A DNA stretch of 64,000 nucleotides from assembly GCF_000204055.1 (NCBI RefSeq), contig NW_006768769.1, positions 1,415,886 to 1,479,885 on the forward strand. Reading direction: 5' to 3'. Positions 12,952 through 23,010 of the stretch are shown here, piece by piece (positions within the stretch are counted from its first letter, which is position 1; every line of letters begins with the position of its first letter). Source of the DNA: Melampsora larici-populina 98AG31 (lineage: Eukaryota; Basidiomycota; Pucciniomycetes; Pucciniales; Melampsoraceae). The translations under genes were made by a program, and so were the position numbers. The notes beneath the pieces were generated by a model. The model was given only the letters and a program-made list of their open reading frames with translations. It was not told where the DNA came from and did no database searches.

Positions 12952-13323
12952 ATGCTGAGAACATGTTCAAAGAAGGGATGACGAAAAAGGTTACAAGTGA
13001 CCCTATGTGTCTAGCAGTCGGTGTTTTCGTAACACAGAGGCGTCTTAGATGTTTTCCAAAGAGCGACTTGGAAATCACTTCATAACGGAGGCCTTTTCTT
13101 TCCAAACCTCATCATGAGGGATGCGAAAATTAAGAGCATTCTGAATTTTTGACAGCAATTGATCAACAAATCCAGATGAAGAAGTTGCTATACGTGAAAT
13201 TGCAATTATGTGGATATCAACGCAATAAAAAATCCAACCAGAAAATCAATAAACTGAGATGAGTACAACAAAACATAATTAATGTTGAATGAGAGCAGAG
13301 GGATGACCAAACCAAAATATAAA

Positions 13324-13412
13324 AATAATTGGATGAAAACTTAGAGATAGGTGAGCGAGGAAATAAAGATAATTGGATGAAATTATAGAGATAGGTGAGC
13401 GAGGAAATAAAG
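13324..13412. repeat. two-copy 45-bp direct repeat
   Basis: The unit containing GATAGGTGAGCGAGGAAATA is present twice in tandem, differing at a few bases near ATGAAAAC/ATGAAATT. Confidence 0.7.
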
Positions 13413-13663
13413 ATGGTTGACGATTTTATGAAGATCTGAACAAAGACACGGAGATAGTTGAATCAAGGTATGAAGATGTATTTAAAAAGGCAACTAGACA
13501 AGATGCGGTTTTACTTTTGGCAATAATACTTACAATTTTATTACATGTTTCAGTAGGTTGAGGGATTATGACGAGGATATACAGACTCGACGAATTTCTC
13601 TCAGAGGCATTCATTTATTATGTCAAAGAAAGTCGAATATATGAGTAAGCCTTGATGTCATCT

Positions 13664-15919
13664 TCATCGCATATTTATCGACTCTTTTCGGTGACACTGA
13701 ATTGATTCACCGGAAGGAGTTGGGTGTGATGTTGCCCAGGAGGTCCCCTCGTGACCCGACTCTATCCTCTCATTCACATCGTCATCGATCCATCGTTGTC
13801 TGGCGACATGGCTGATTTCTAGGCTAGGTTCACAATATCGTTCGGCGCTTTCCGAGCTCGCGTCAGTTGTTGGGCAATTCCGCAGTGTGGCACCAAATCG
13901 GTCAGATTGCTTCGCTGGCTCTTGTGGGGACATGCACATCATTGTGTACTCTTGAGATTGCTGATGCAAATCCTTGGTGTTGTATATTCGCCACTAAATT
14001 GACCCATCCAAAGATGGGTGTCAGGCTACTGTCGATAAAATCTCAGTATTTAGAAAGCCAAACTCTTACACTTCGCAGCAACATCGCTACCGCCATGAAA
14101 ACGCTGCCTATTCGGCTGACCCATACTGTTGATGCACGTACCTCGCCGCTGATGACAGGTTCAAATGATAGAAAGCCATCAGAAATCAGATGCACAAATC
14201 AACTCGAGGCCTCAGAAATACGCAAATTTACCTCTTCATGATGAGACCGACATGTGTAGTGAAAAACACGCTCGTCGATAGGTCAAACAACAAACAGAGG
14301 CTGAGAAAGAGACATTGAATGGTGAGGTGCACTGTTGGTTCACGAAGATCAACGTGAGTCATAGTGCCCCCCTGCTCAATGGGGCTTGAGGCGAAGAGCC
14401 ATGTGAATGACAGAAGGAAGCAGCTTACTGTATCCCCTTCGCAAGTGAGCGGCAGCCGTGCTTCCTTGGTCGACCATGATGTCCGAATCAATATCAGATT
14501 TTGTTTCGGATTCTGGTCTAGAGTGTGCCGTTTCTGGTGGTCTTTCCCCTTTTAAAACGCTGAGCTTCCCCGAAGCGATCTTCAAAGAACGTCTGACTAA
14601 TAGAATCAAGGCACCTGTGGTTAAAAAGTAGAACTTTGAGATAATTACATTATTGATCACGTTGTAAGCCGAGCTGTCCAAGCAAGGGTATCAAGATAGG
14701 AAAACTGACTGCTGAAAGAACAAAGATGCAGACGTTCCACTGAATGCTTGCCAGTCGCACATTTCTTCCGATCACACGCAGGAGGGTGATATGACGTTTC
14801 ACTACTCGTTCTAATTCTTGCATGGCTTCTGAACTCGGGTCAACAGCAACGTTAGGTGACCACTCTTTTGCAGCTTGATGAAAGAGGTTGGCCACGATGT
14901 CATGGTGGGTCCAGACGCGCTCTGTAGCCACGCTTTGGGCAACAGTCCAGTAGACTGTCTTCAGAGTGACGAGAAGTGGTACAAGGATGCAAAAGACGTT
15001 AAGGACCGAGGGCGAAGTGAAGAATTTAAGCCACCGCATGAACTTTTTTGGTTCTTCAAAATCTCGATACGGCGAACAGAGACTATGTACGAGATTGAAA
15101 GGCAGGGGAAAGACATAATCAAATCAGTCCATGCAATCCACATACTTTCGCAGAAAAAACACGACGGCGGCTCACCAAGTGTACAAGCTGTTCACCCCCG
15201 TGATCCAAAATCCGATAAAACCTGAAACCCAACCCCTATGAGACTCTGTGATGATTCCAAGGGGTGACAATCATTACAAGTACTTACCTGGAAGCAGCGC
15301 TAAGTCCAACCTGCGCGTTGACCATCAAAAGATTAGCTCAGGCGATCTCAACACTGACACACCATGGTTGGACAAGGTAAGATTTTGCGTATTTACCAGA
15401 TTACGATGTGAGACGCTCTCGCAAATTCCAATGAACGAAATGATGTATAGTGAAGTACAAGGTAGACTAGGAAGAGTACACTTGTCAAGAATTGACACAC
15501 AGCTACACTGAGACTATTATTGGGCACATAGAACGGAGTAGTGTCTGTAGCCATGAATGAATATCCGATGGAGGGAAATCAGAAGGAGTCAGAGGATGTG
15601 CAAACTGTCCGATGAATGCAAAGGAAACTCGGTCGAAATTCTCACCTGGGCTGCCAATATAACATTTATTCCAAAGCCAAAGGTGTTTTTTTCTCATTTC
15701 GGGACCCTTCAAGAGAGGGAACAGGATCAAGAACAGAGCACCGAGAGTGATAGCACCGTACACCACCATGAAAAAGATCAAGACACGATAAGAATAAGCT
15801 GGTACGTGGGGAAAGCTGTGTTGTGCCAATGCGTGGACGCCATCGATGAAAGGATTGCGACCGGGCGGTGTCACTTCGAGTAAATGAAGGAGAAACGTTT
15901 CTTTGCGCGGGTCCGACAT
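13664..15919 (-). CDS. seven-helix membrane protein, tandem copy B
   Basis: Paralogue of the gene ending at 12249, same strand, about 1.4 kb upstream of it. Exons: 15919-15646, 15544-15397, 15310-15288, 15221-15176, 15082-14706, 14614-14429, 14331-14232, 14148-14070, 13993-13664; 520 residues. Exon lengths 274, 148, 23, 46, 377, 100 and 79 nt are identical to copy A; exon 6 is 9 nt shorter and exon 9 is 54 nt longer. The same seven hydrophobic segments are present, as are the conserved blocks KGPEMRKKHLWLWNKCYIG, DTTPFY.PNNSLSVAVCQF and RASTVWVSRIGS. The tails after the seventh helix diverge strongly. Both copies look intact. Function is unknown; a sensor, receptor or transporter role would be guesswork. 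Confidence 0.8.
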
Positions 15920-16636
15920 CTGCTGATTCTCCCAGCGCTCAGTCTTTCAGGCTTGGGTGCTCCTACCTGCTGGAATTTGCTTCGGATGAAAGGGCTCGAA
16001 AGGCAGCTGTGGTCGAGTCATAAGCAGTTGCGCTGGCACAAGGAAGGATCTAAAGGGAATCAAAGGATGAAGACGATCAAATTAGGAGGAGAGGGAATTT
16101 GGTCAAGGCGAAAATAGAACTCGACATGCGGGAGTGCGGATTTGACAATTCTGCGAACTTTTATCGAGTGAACCAAGTGAACAGAACCGCGAAGTGAATT
16201 GTATATCAGGAATTACATACTGTCGAGTTTACAAAGCTTGCCGCTAAGCCAAATTGCTCGACTCTCGCGGGAAAACTTGGACAAGCTTTTTGAATATGAC
16301 AGTATCAATACATACTTATCAATAATCATTGGCTTCCGTTTGCTTCCGTGCCGTGAATGATCCGAAGCCAGCATTTGCGATTCATTCGGATCAATCATTC
16401 AGCCCTAAACAGAACCCTGGAATGCGCTTATAGATGTGTCTGACCAAATTTTTAATGAGGTTTTTGGGTCATAGAAGTACCATACTACATTTGTTCTTGT
16501 TTGACAAGTACAGGAGCTCAAAAGACTCGCCCTGCTACACCAGGGGGTAAATGTCGTCGGCCTCGTACGGTGCTGGAGAGGTTCCCAGATGAGACGTTGC
16601 GGAGACCGCAGACATGATGGTCTCAGTCACGCAACG
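15920..16636. other. upstream region of copy B
   Basis: Includes the 5' flank of the membrane-protein gene with the motif ATTCATTCGGATCAATCATT at 16379-16398, shared with copy A. No gene is recognised beyond it. Confidence 0.4.
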
Positions 16637-16638
16637 TA

Positions 16639-16921
16639 CAGCCCCTTGCAGAATTGATGACTTTGGAAAAAGAGGAAACGTTTGAGTTTTCAAAAAAACC
16701 TGCGAGTTTTGTTCAAAAACTCATCGAGTTTTTCACAAACTGAGCGAGCTCTTTCTCTTTTAGAATCACTGAGCCAGGTTTCCAAAAAAACTCACTGACT
16801 TTTTGAAAAACTCAGCAGCTTTTTGACGAAACTCAGTCACTTTTTGAAAAAAAACTCGAGGTTTTTATTTGAAAACTCGAGGTTTTTTTTTCTTCAAAGT
16901 CATCAATTATGCAAAGGGCTG
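16639..16921. mobile_element. 283-bp TA-flanked MITE (Tc1/mariner type)
   Basis: Ends are CAGCCCCTTGCAGAATTGAT (left) and the reverse complement of CAGCCCTTTGCATAATTGAT (right), about 30 bp each, and both are flanked by TA (16637-16638 and 16922-16923). The interior is made almost wholly of short units of the form CTCRNNNACTTTTTGAAAAA in both orientations. There is no coding capacity. TA duplications and CAG termini fit the Tc1/mariner superfamily. Confidence 0.7.
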
Positions 16922-16923
16922 TA

Positions 16924-17281
16924 CGTTAATTGTGGGAAAATTGGTCTCTTTCACCTTTTTTTCTGGCTTCAAAAAGACCCAAAAATGGGGTCAAAGATGG
17001 TATGAAGTGTGAGGAAGACCTAGGTGAGATCATATGCTCAGCCAAGTGCAAGCATCCCATCAGGATGCAAGCAGTTCATCCTCCTCAATCTTTGCCTGAC
17101 TGAGCTTTGATTGATAGGTCCAATACAGCCTGGTTTCCCGTGACTGATACGTTCAGGGAACGAGTTTTTTCTGGTCCCATCTGGGAACCTCTCTGAGGCC
17201 GTTTGTTTTGAATGGAAAACGAGACCGTTTCGAAAACAACTCTCTCCCAGTTTGTGCCACGTCACACTTACCCCGTGGTGT
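16924..17281. other. spacer between two small elements
   Basis: No gene or repeat is recognised in this stretch. Confidence 0.4.
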
Positions 17282-17284
17282 AAG

Positions 17285-18097
17285 CACTACAAGAAATATA
17301 ATATTTTCTGGGCAGAAAATTAAATTATTGATATACAAAAATATTGAGAGGCCAGGAGAAGGGCAAAAAATAAATAAAAATATGCATCTTGTTCCCTGCA
17401 TTGAGAGCTTCACTCTCCATATTTCTCCGTATTTTTACAGTCCATATTGATAAGTGTACTAACAATAAACCTTGATAATCATCCAATTACAACCTGTAAC
17501 AAGCACTGAAATTTGGCTGATTAGTGTTTAGAGAAACTTTTGAATTCTGAAAACACCCATAACTTTGTCAAATCTGCCTCAAAACACTTGATTTCAGGTG
17601 CATTAGAAAGCTGAACTCCCGTTCTCAAACTTTCATAATATCAATAACTATGTAGCTAGTATGACAAACATTCTATGGATCTGTATGTGCAAATGTATAA
17701 AAAAGATGATATCTTTTTTAGCAGACCAGCATGCTGTGTGGTCTTATTATGAACTATTTGGAGGACCATTCCAGCTTGCCAATGCACTCAAAATCGAGCG
17801 TTTTGGCCCGGAATTGAAAAAGTTATGAGTTTTCTCAGAAATCAAAAGCTCTAAACACTAATGAGCCAAATTTCAGTGCTTGTTACAGGTTGTAATTGGA
17901 TGATAATGAAGGTTTATTGTTAGTACACTTATCAATATGGACTGTAAAAATACGGAAAAATATGGAGAGTGAAGTTCTCAACGCAGGGAACAAGATGCAT
18001 ATTTTTATTTATTTTTTGCCCTTTGCCTGGCCTCTCAATATTTTTGTGTATCAATAATTTAATTTTCTGCCCAGAAAATATTATATTTCTTGTAGTG
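17285..18097. mobile_element. 813-bp CACTA foldback element
   Basis: Starts CACTACAAGAAATATAATAT and ends with its reverse complement. It is flanked on both sides by AAG (17282-17284 and 18098-18100), the 3-bp target duplication typical of CACTA (CMC/EnSpm) elements. The inverted arms run for about 285 bp each (to about 17570, and from about 17815), leaving about 245 bp between them. There is no transposase inside, so it is non-autonomous. The terminal sequence matches the classic CACTACAAGAAA of plant and fungal CACTA elements. Confidence 0.85.
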
Positions 18098-18100
18098 AAG

Positions 18101-19189
18101 GGTTTTTGAATGCACCTACTTTCAATCCTGTGGCACCACTGGTTGCTGAGATAATTCAATGCAACACCTGAAATATCAAAGTCCTATTTTGGTCTTGAGG
18201 GTCAAAATTGTTTTTGTGCCTTTGCATTTTGCACCACAATGAGTCAAGTAGCTGAGCTGAGACCAGGCTTGTTGGAAAGCTCCAGATGATGCACATCTTT
18301 TTGTGGTGTAGTGCTCAAAACGATTTTGGTCAGATACATCCATGGGCGCATTCCAAGGTCCTCCCCTAACCTAACCAAGTTGCTCTCGGCAAGTAAGCCT
18401 GCAAGAGAGGAACTTGGCCTCATCCACCAAATTGGGGGTGAGCCAGAAACTTTTGGCTGGGGAGTTTTTCAATGTGCCATAACTTCTTACTCTATTTAAA
18501 TAAGACACCTTTAGACCAAAGAAAGGTCTTATGCACTCAACCTGCTTACATTGATGTATCTAACTGTGTATTTCATGCAATGATTGCAGAGCAATGGAAA
18601 GCTGAAGTTTGCAAAACCCCAAAGATCTCTAAGAAAGCTGTCCAACCTGTCAAATGCTCACACCAGACAGGCTGAAATGTTACATGTAAACCCATTTTTC
18701 AAGTCTTTCTGTAGTGCTTTCCTGAGACCAAGAGAGAGCTTCCAAAGAGCCAGTATTTTTAGGTTGAGCAAGCACACATGTCCTTTCTTTGTTCCAAAGG
18801 TGTTTTCTTTGTAGGGTATGAAGTCATGGCGGGTTGCAAAACTCCCCAGCCAAACGTTTCTTGCGCACACACCAAATTTGGTGGACAAGTCATAAGTCCC
18901 TCTACTTTGTTCAGTTAGCATTCCCCCCACATGTTCTGTTAAAACACTCACATGTAAACCAAACTCTCTTGGTAGCACCACAAAAGCAAATGGCCACTGA
19001 CTGTCACATCTATGTATCCTTGACTTTGAATTAATGGTTCACACACTGGGACCTTGTAAATGTACACAAAATCTATAAAGCCCCTGAGGGGCAAGTAGTG
19101 GTCCAAAATGTTAAGAGCATCTGCACATGTTTGTGGTTGTTAAATTGGTCACATGCAGTAATTACCTCTACATGAATCAACTAAATTCC
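18101..19189. repeat. inverted-repeat region, probable degraded MITE
   Basis: Sequence around 18413-18470 (CCACCAAATT...TTTTGGCTGGGGAGTTTT) recurs inverted at about 18835-18893 (AAACTCCCCAGCC...AATTTGGTGG). This implies an element of about 0.48 kb with arms of at least 55 bp. A related single arm is seen near 26935-27000. There is no gene here. Confidence 0.55.
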
Positions 19190-19630
19190 ACACTTGTTCC
19201 AAAGTGTCCTTGAAAACTTTGAAAACTCACTCAATTGGGTTGAAGGCAGGCAAGTATGGTGGTAGGTAGACTAGAAGTATCCCTGCACGGTCACACAAGC
19301 TTTTGATGGCTCCACGGCGATGTATTGGAGCGTTGTCCATTACTAAGACTGAATTGCGACTGGGGTAGGGTTGCATCACAGGAAGCTATTCAATGAAGGT
19401 CAGCTTTGTACAGTTGATGAGATCTTGAAGCAAAAGACCAAACTCACCAAAATGTGCTTTAAAAAGGCTTCAAAGTCATCTTGGCAATAACCGTTAATTC
19501 TACTGTTGACGGCTAGTAAACCAGATTTGGAGATGGCAGCCAGCATGCTGTAGTGATGTCCGGCCCGGTTATGTCTCAAGGGTTTCGGACGCTGTAGAAT
19601 TTAAAGCTCAACAAGAGCTTTACAACACCT
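19190..19630 (-). pseudogene. Tc1 (DD34E) transposase, C-terminal part
   Basis: Reading the minus strand from about 19600 to 19190, one sees YSMLAAISKSG, then VMDNAPIHRRGAIKSL and LLVYLPPYLPAFNPIE. The second catalytic Asp (in MDNAP) and the Glu (in NPIE) are separated by 34 residues, the DD34E spacing of Tc1. The frame is broken: there are stops just before VMQPYPSRN and right after NPIE. The N-terminal half lies upstream at 21140-21830, so the gene has been split by intervening DNA. Confidence 0.75.
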
Positions 19631-21139
19631 AAGAAGGGATAATCTACTACGTGTAATATAGTAGAAGTTGCCTAAAGACTGCCTTCTTCAAAGAAACCAG
19701 CACAAGGGCACTTGCTGACCACTTTGTGATAACAGAGAAAAAGATAAAGGCACCAGAGAAATAAAGCAATACTGTTGTGTAGTATTGTTCCCAGATTTTA
19801 AGCGCAAAAAGTCCACACACTATGTTATTACTAGCAATACTGTTGTTAAGTATTATTCCCAAATTGACTTATAGTCTTTAACACGCGTAAATAAATTTCT
19901 CCTTGCTTTGAAGGGGCGGATTTAAGTGATCTTAGTACAAATATAGTGAATAAATGATGATTTATAACACTACAACAAAGGTATAAGATGCAGAAAGGGG
20001 AACAACAATCCCAAAATCATCAAAGAGTACTTATATCCACATGTAACAACCTCTACAACAGTCAACAGCCTCAAAAACCAGTCAAATCCGCCTAAATAAC
20101 CCTAAAAACCATGTAATGACGCAATGTAATGATCTTGTTACTAATGTATGATGTAATTTTCACAGCCAAAAGTGATCAATGACACAATGATTTAATGTAC
20201 AGCACTTCTTAAGATGAATACAGGTGATTTTTTCCTTGTAAACTAGCCGCAAACCAATTTTTGAGATTACAAAGTTTTTCAGATGTGGTCCAATTTTGAT
20301 CTACTATAGTGCATCTTGTAGCCCTCGTGATACTGATCATTTATGACACCCATATGATCTATTTCTGATGAGTGATGAGTAAGATATTGAGCTGTGAAGT
20401 TAAGGTTTTTGGTGTTACATGTTGACTTGTGACTGTAAATTCAAGATTCACACCAATTTCTTATTTCCCTTATAACGTTTTACATAAACCTCCGTTACTA
20501 ATTATTTAAAGCTTGTACATTATGTAATACACTTGTCTGCGTTGAATGAGCTATCTACCAACCTAATCTGATGTCATTTGACATATGTAATTAGCTGAAA
20601 CCCTTCATTTTTGACGCAATTCACCCATTTTCTTCACTTTTCACAGCTGCTACTCTCTTTTCCTTGCTCGTAATATGAAATCATCTTCTACAACCTTAAG
20701 AATCCCGGAAAATCCTCTTGGCAACCCTAATTTCCACTACTACCACCATTACATATGTAAACTACACGTATAACCCTTGTTTACCATCCTCAAAAAAGTA
20801 CCTTTCTGCTAATAACTTCTGTTTTTCCTTATCAAACTCCAAGATTAAGATGGTTGCTGTATAATAAAATGTTGTTCTTTCATATTATAACCCTAATAAA
20901 CCCATAACTTAATTATTAATACCCTAAAAACCATTTTCCAACTTTTACACCTATATTTTCGAATTTTTCTTATCTTTTCTTTTCCTGTCTTTTTATAATA
21001 ACTTTGTGAGTAAACTATAATGATCTTAAGAATACATTTGAAATAAGATGGCATTATATTGAATTAATAAGTATACATAAGCCTCTAAGAGCTTCAATTG
21101 ATCTGAAAACCAGCATTTTGAATTTTCTGCTATACTGAA
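19631..21139. other. AT-rich insertion within the Tc1 transposase remnant
   Basis: About 1.4-1.5 kb separates transposase pieces that should be about 200 bp apart. There is no coding region inside. A short duplication is seen (GCAATACTGTTGT at 19763 and 19832), and CACTACAACAAA occurs at 19969, but no matching opposite end was found, so the inserted element stays unnamed. Confidence 0.45.
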
Positions 21140-21830
21140 GTTTCCTAATAATTTGATAAAGTTATGATGATTAATTTTCTTGATTGATCCCATAAATAGA
21201 CCACCACAACGCGCGCCTTGTTTGGATCAACATATTTGTGTTGCACATCCTGTGTTTGTAAACCACATTTGTCTAGGTGAAGGACAAGACAAATCATATC
21301 AACATTAGTTTCATAATCTTTTTCAAGGAGGAGAAAGAGAGACAAGTGGAAAATACTCACCAAGAAAAACCAGGAGCTCAGGTGGGTGATGACAGATCCA
21401 ATTGGAATATTCTGCTTGAAGTGTTGGTGATTGATTGATATCAATTGCAGACTCCTTGTGAAGGGTAAGGTAAAGACGTTCTTTAAGGTCATTTGCAATG
21501 GTTTGTCAACAGGCAATGAGATTGGTGTGGTTGTACATCACTTCTTGCGCTTCATCAAGAGACAGCGTTGGATCAGCATCAATGAGTTCAACCATGAATG
21601 CTTGATCCTTGTTTGAGTATAAAGTCCAACGGCCTTGTTGATGGTAGGTTCTAGGATCACAAACCACTGTGTGAGTTTCACAATAAAGAGCATTCCATCG
21701 TGAGATTGATTTGGCTGAGATTGAAGCAATGAGGTCTTTGTTGATGGATTTGAGGGATTGGCCTGACAGAAACTCGGCAAGGGCAATCACCTTGAGTTGT
21801 GCTGTGTACAGCACAAAATGCATGATGAGT
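21140..21830 (-). pseudogene. Tc1 transposase, N-terminal helix-turn-helix part
   Basis: Minus-strand frames encode VIALAEFLSGQSLKSI, ISRWNALYCETHTVVCDP and FMVELIDADPTLSLDEAQE, the paired helix-turn-helix DNA-binding region of Tc1-like transposases. This is followed downstream by KCGLQTQDV. The reading frame shifts between pieces. It belongs with the C-terminal fragment near 19190-19630. Confidence 0.65.
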
Positions 21831-21967
21831 CTTGAGATATGAGGGGAAAGAATAATGTTGAAGAAGAGGGATGGTGGATGGAGGATGACAATGATGGTGG
21901 GTGGTAGATATTGGGTGGTCAACAGCCCAAGTGGTCAAAGGGTTTCAATTAGGGGATACAAAGTAGA

Positions 21968-21998
21968 AATCCGGGGCACGTGCCCGGGATTCTACTTT
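21968..21998. repeat. short near-perfect palindrome
   Basis: AATCCGGGGCACGTGCCCGG continues as an imperfect palindrome centred on GGGCACGTGCCC. It could form a hairpin; no function can be assigned. Confidence 0.5.
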
Positions 21999-22125
21999 TT
22001 TTCCCCTAAATCTCCATATCTCAATTGAAGAAAAATGCTTATATCTCACGCTGTATTGGCACTGTATCACAAAAATAAAATAAAATAAAAAATTGCCGGG
22101 CCAACCAATTCTGAATTGGCTGTAG

Positions 22126-22190
22126 GTTTCAAGCTTACAAACTTTTTCTTTTCAAAAAAGGCGCGACAAGCAATATTGGAATGGCTGTAC
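22126..22190. mobile_element. truncated end of a TA-CAGCC MITE
   Basis: The right ~65 bp, ending GCAATATTGGAATGGCTGTA, closely matches the right end of the complete MITE at 62755-62954. The left end is missing or replaced; another terminus of similar type (GAATTGGCTGTA) lies just to the left at about 22113-22124 and may be the 5' end of the Tc1 element. Confidence 0.5.
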
Positions 22191-22265
22191 TTCTTCAAAA
22201 AAGTCTTCTGATAATTCACATAAACTTATTCCCATGACAGGAATGTCTCTTTCCATTTCTTCAGT

Positions 22266-22780
22266 TTACCATGCTGGATTGTTAGAATCGTTTGTGAGTG
22301 CCATTTGACTGAGTCCATCTGCATTATTATGAGATTTTCTTGGTCTGTGTGTAATGGTCATGAAAGGTTTATATTCTTGTATTGCCATCATCCACCTTTG
22401 CATGTGTCTACTTGGTGATTTCAAATTTGTCACAGATCTTACACCTGTGACATCATTAATGACTACTTGTGCTGTGGCTTCTAGTATAGGTGATGAGTAC
22501 CTGGTTTCAGTATCTGTTAATTCTCTAGATATGAATACTATTGGTCCTTCTTTGGGTTTCTTCTGTTCAAAAGAAAGCATTGTACCTCATTGCTTTGTTT
22601 TTTGCTGTGTATGCTCAAAAGTGGTCAAGCCTCCAAACCTATGTCAGGCATACTCACCAGTTCAAAACAAAGTGGTTTGTATGAGATATCAAATGGGACC
22701 CAATTTTCTTGTGGTAAAGCTCAATTATGAGCCAGATCGGGTTCTGGTTCAAATCAAAAGTCATGGGAGTAAATAAACCC
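22266..22780 (-). pseudogene. Ty3/gypsy RNase H remnant
   Basis: The minus strand encodes PIVFISRELTDTETRYSS and, after an internal deletion, YKPFMTITHRPRKSHNNADG, characteristic of the RNase H region of Ty3/gypsy polymerases (start of the domain and its HxPGxxNxxAD-like end). The TDH block between them is lost. Upstream at 22600-22780 a degraded preceding region is visible with a stop. No LTR was found. Confidence 0.7.
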
Positions 22781-23010
22781 AATCCTTTGTGTTTGGATGG
22801 AAATGAGCAACAAAGGCCAATGTGTGTATCTGTATAAGTACTTACACCTGTTTGTAACTTTGGTTGGGGGGTTTTGTACTCTTTTGATTCTCATGACTTT
22901 GACGTCAGCTTCCGATTTCTGCCTTCAGACTTCTCGATCCGAATTCAACTTCAACTTTTCATTCTCACCAGCTTCAGACTCACTTTCACCTAGTCTAAAC
23001 TCACTCTTAA
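22781..23010. promoter_or_regulatory. upstream region of the ANTH gene
   Basis: Pyrimidine-rich stretches precede the ATG at 23011 (TTCAACTTTTCATTCTCACC). No clear TATA box is seen. Confidence 0.3.

Larger units (their letters stand above)
12250..13663. other. intergenic between the tandem membrane-protein genes
   Basis: It holds a shared upstream motif at about 12528-12550 (ATTCATTCGGATCAATCATT), repeated upstream of copy B at 16379-16398, so the duplicated block extends beyond the coding region. A possible small secreted peptide gene is noted separately, and a 45-bp direct repeat lies at 13324-13412. Confidence 0.5.

Noticed and set aside
10052..15919. STE3-type pheromone receptor identity for the tandem seven-helix genes
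   Set aside because: STE3 family members start their first helix almost at the N-terminus and carry characteristic Pro-Trp motifs after it; these proteins have a ~60-residue N-terminal part and none of those motifs.
19960..19985. CACTACAACAAA at 19969 as the end of another CACTA element
   Set aside because: No matching TTTGTTGTAGTG end or 3-bp duplication was found nearby.
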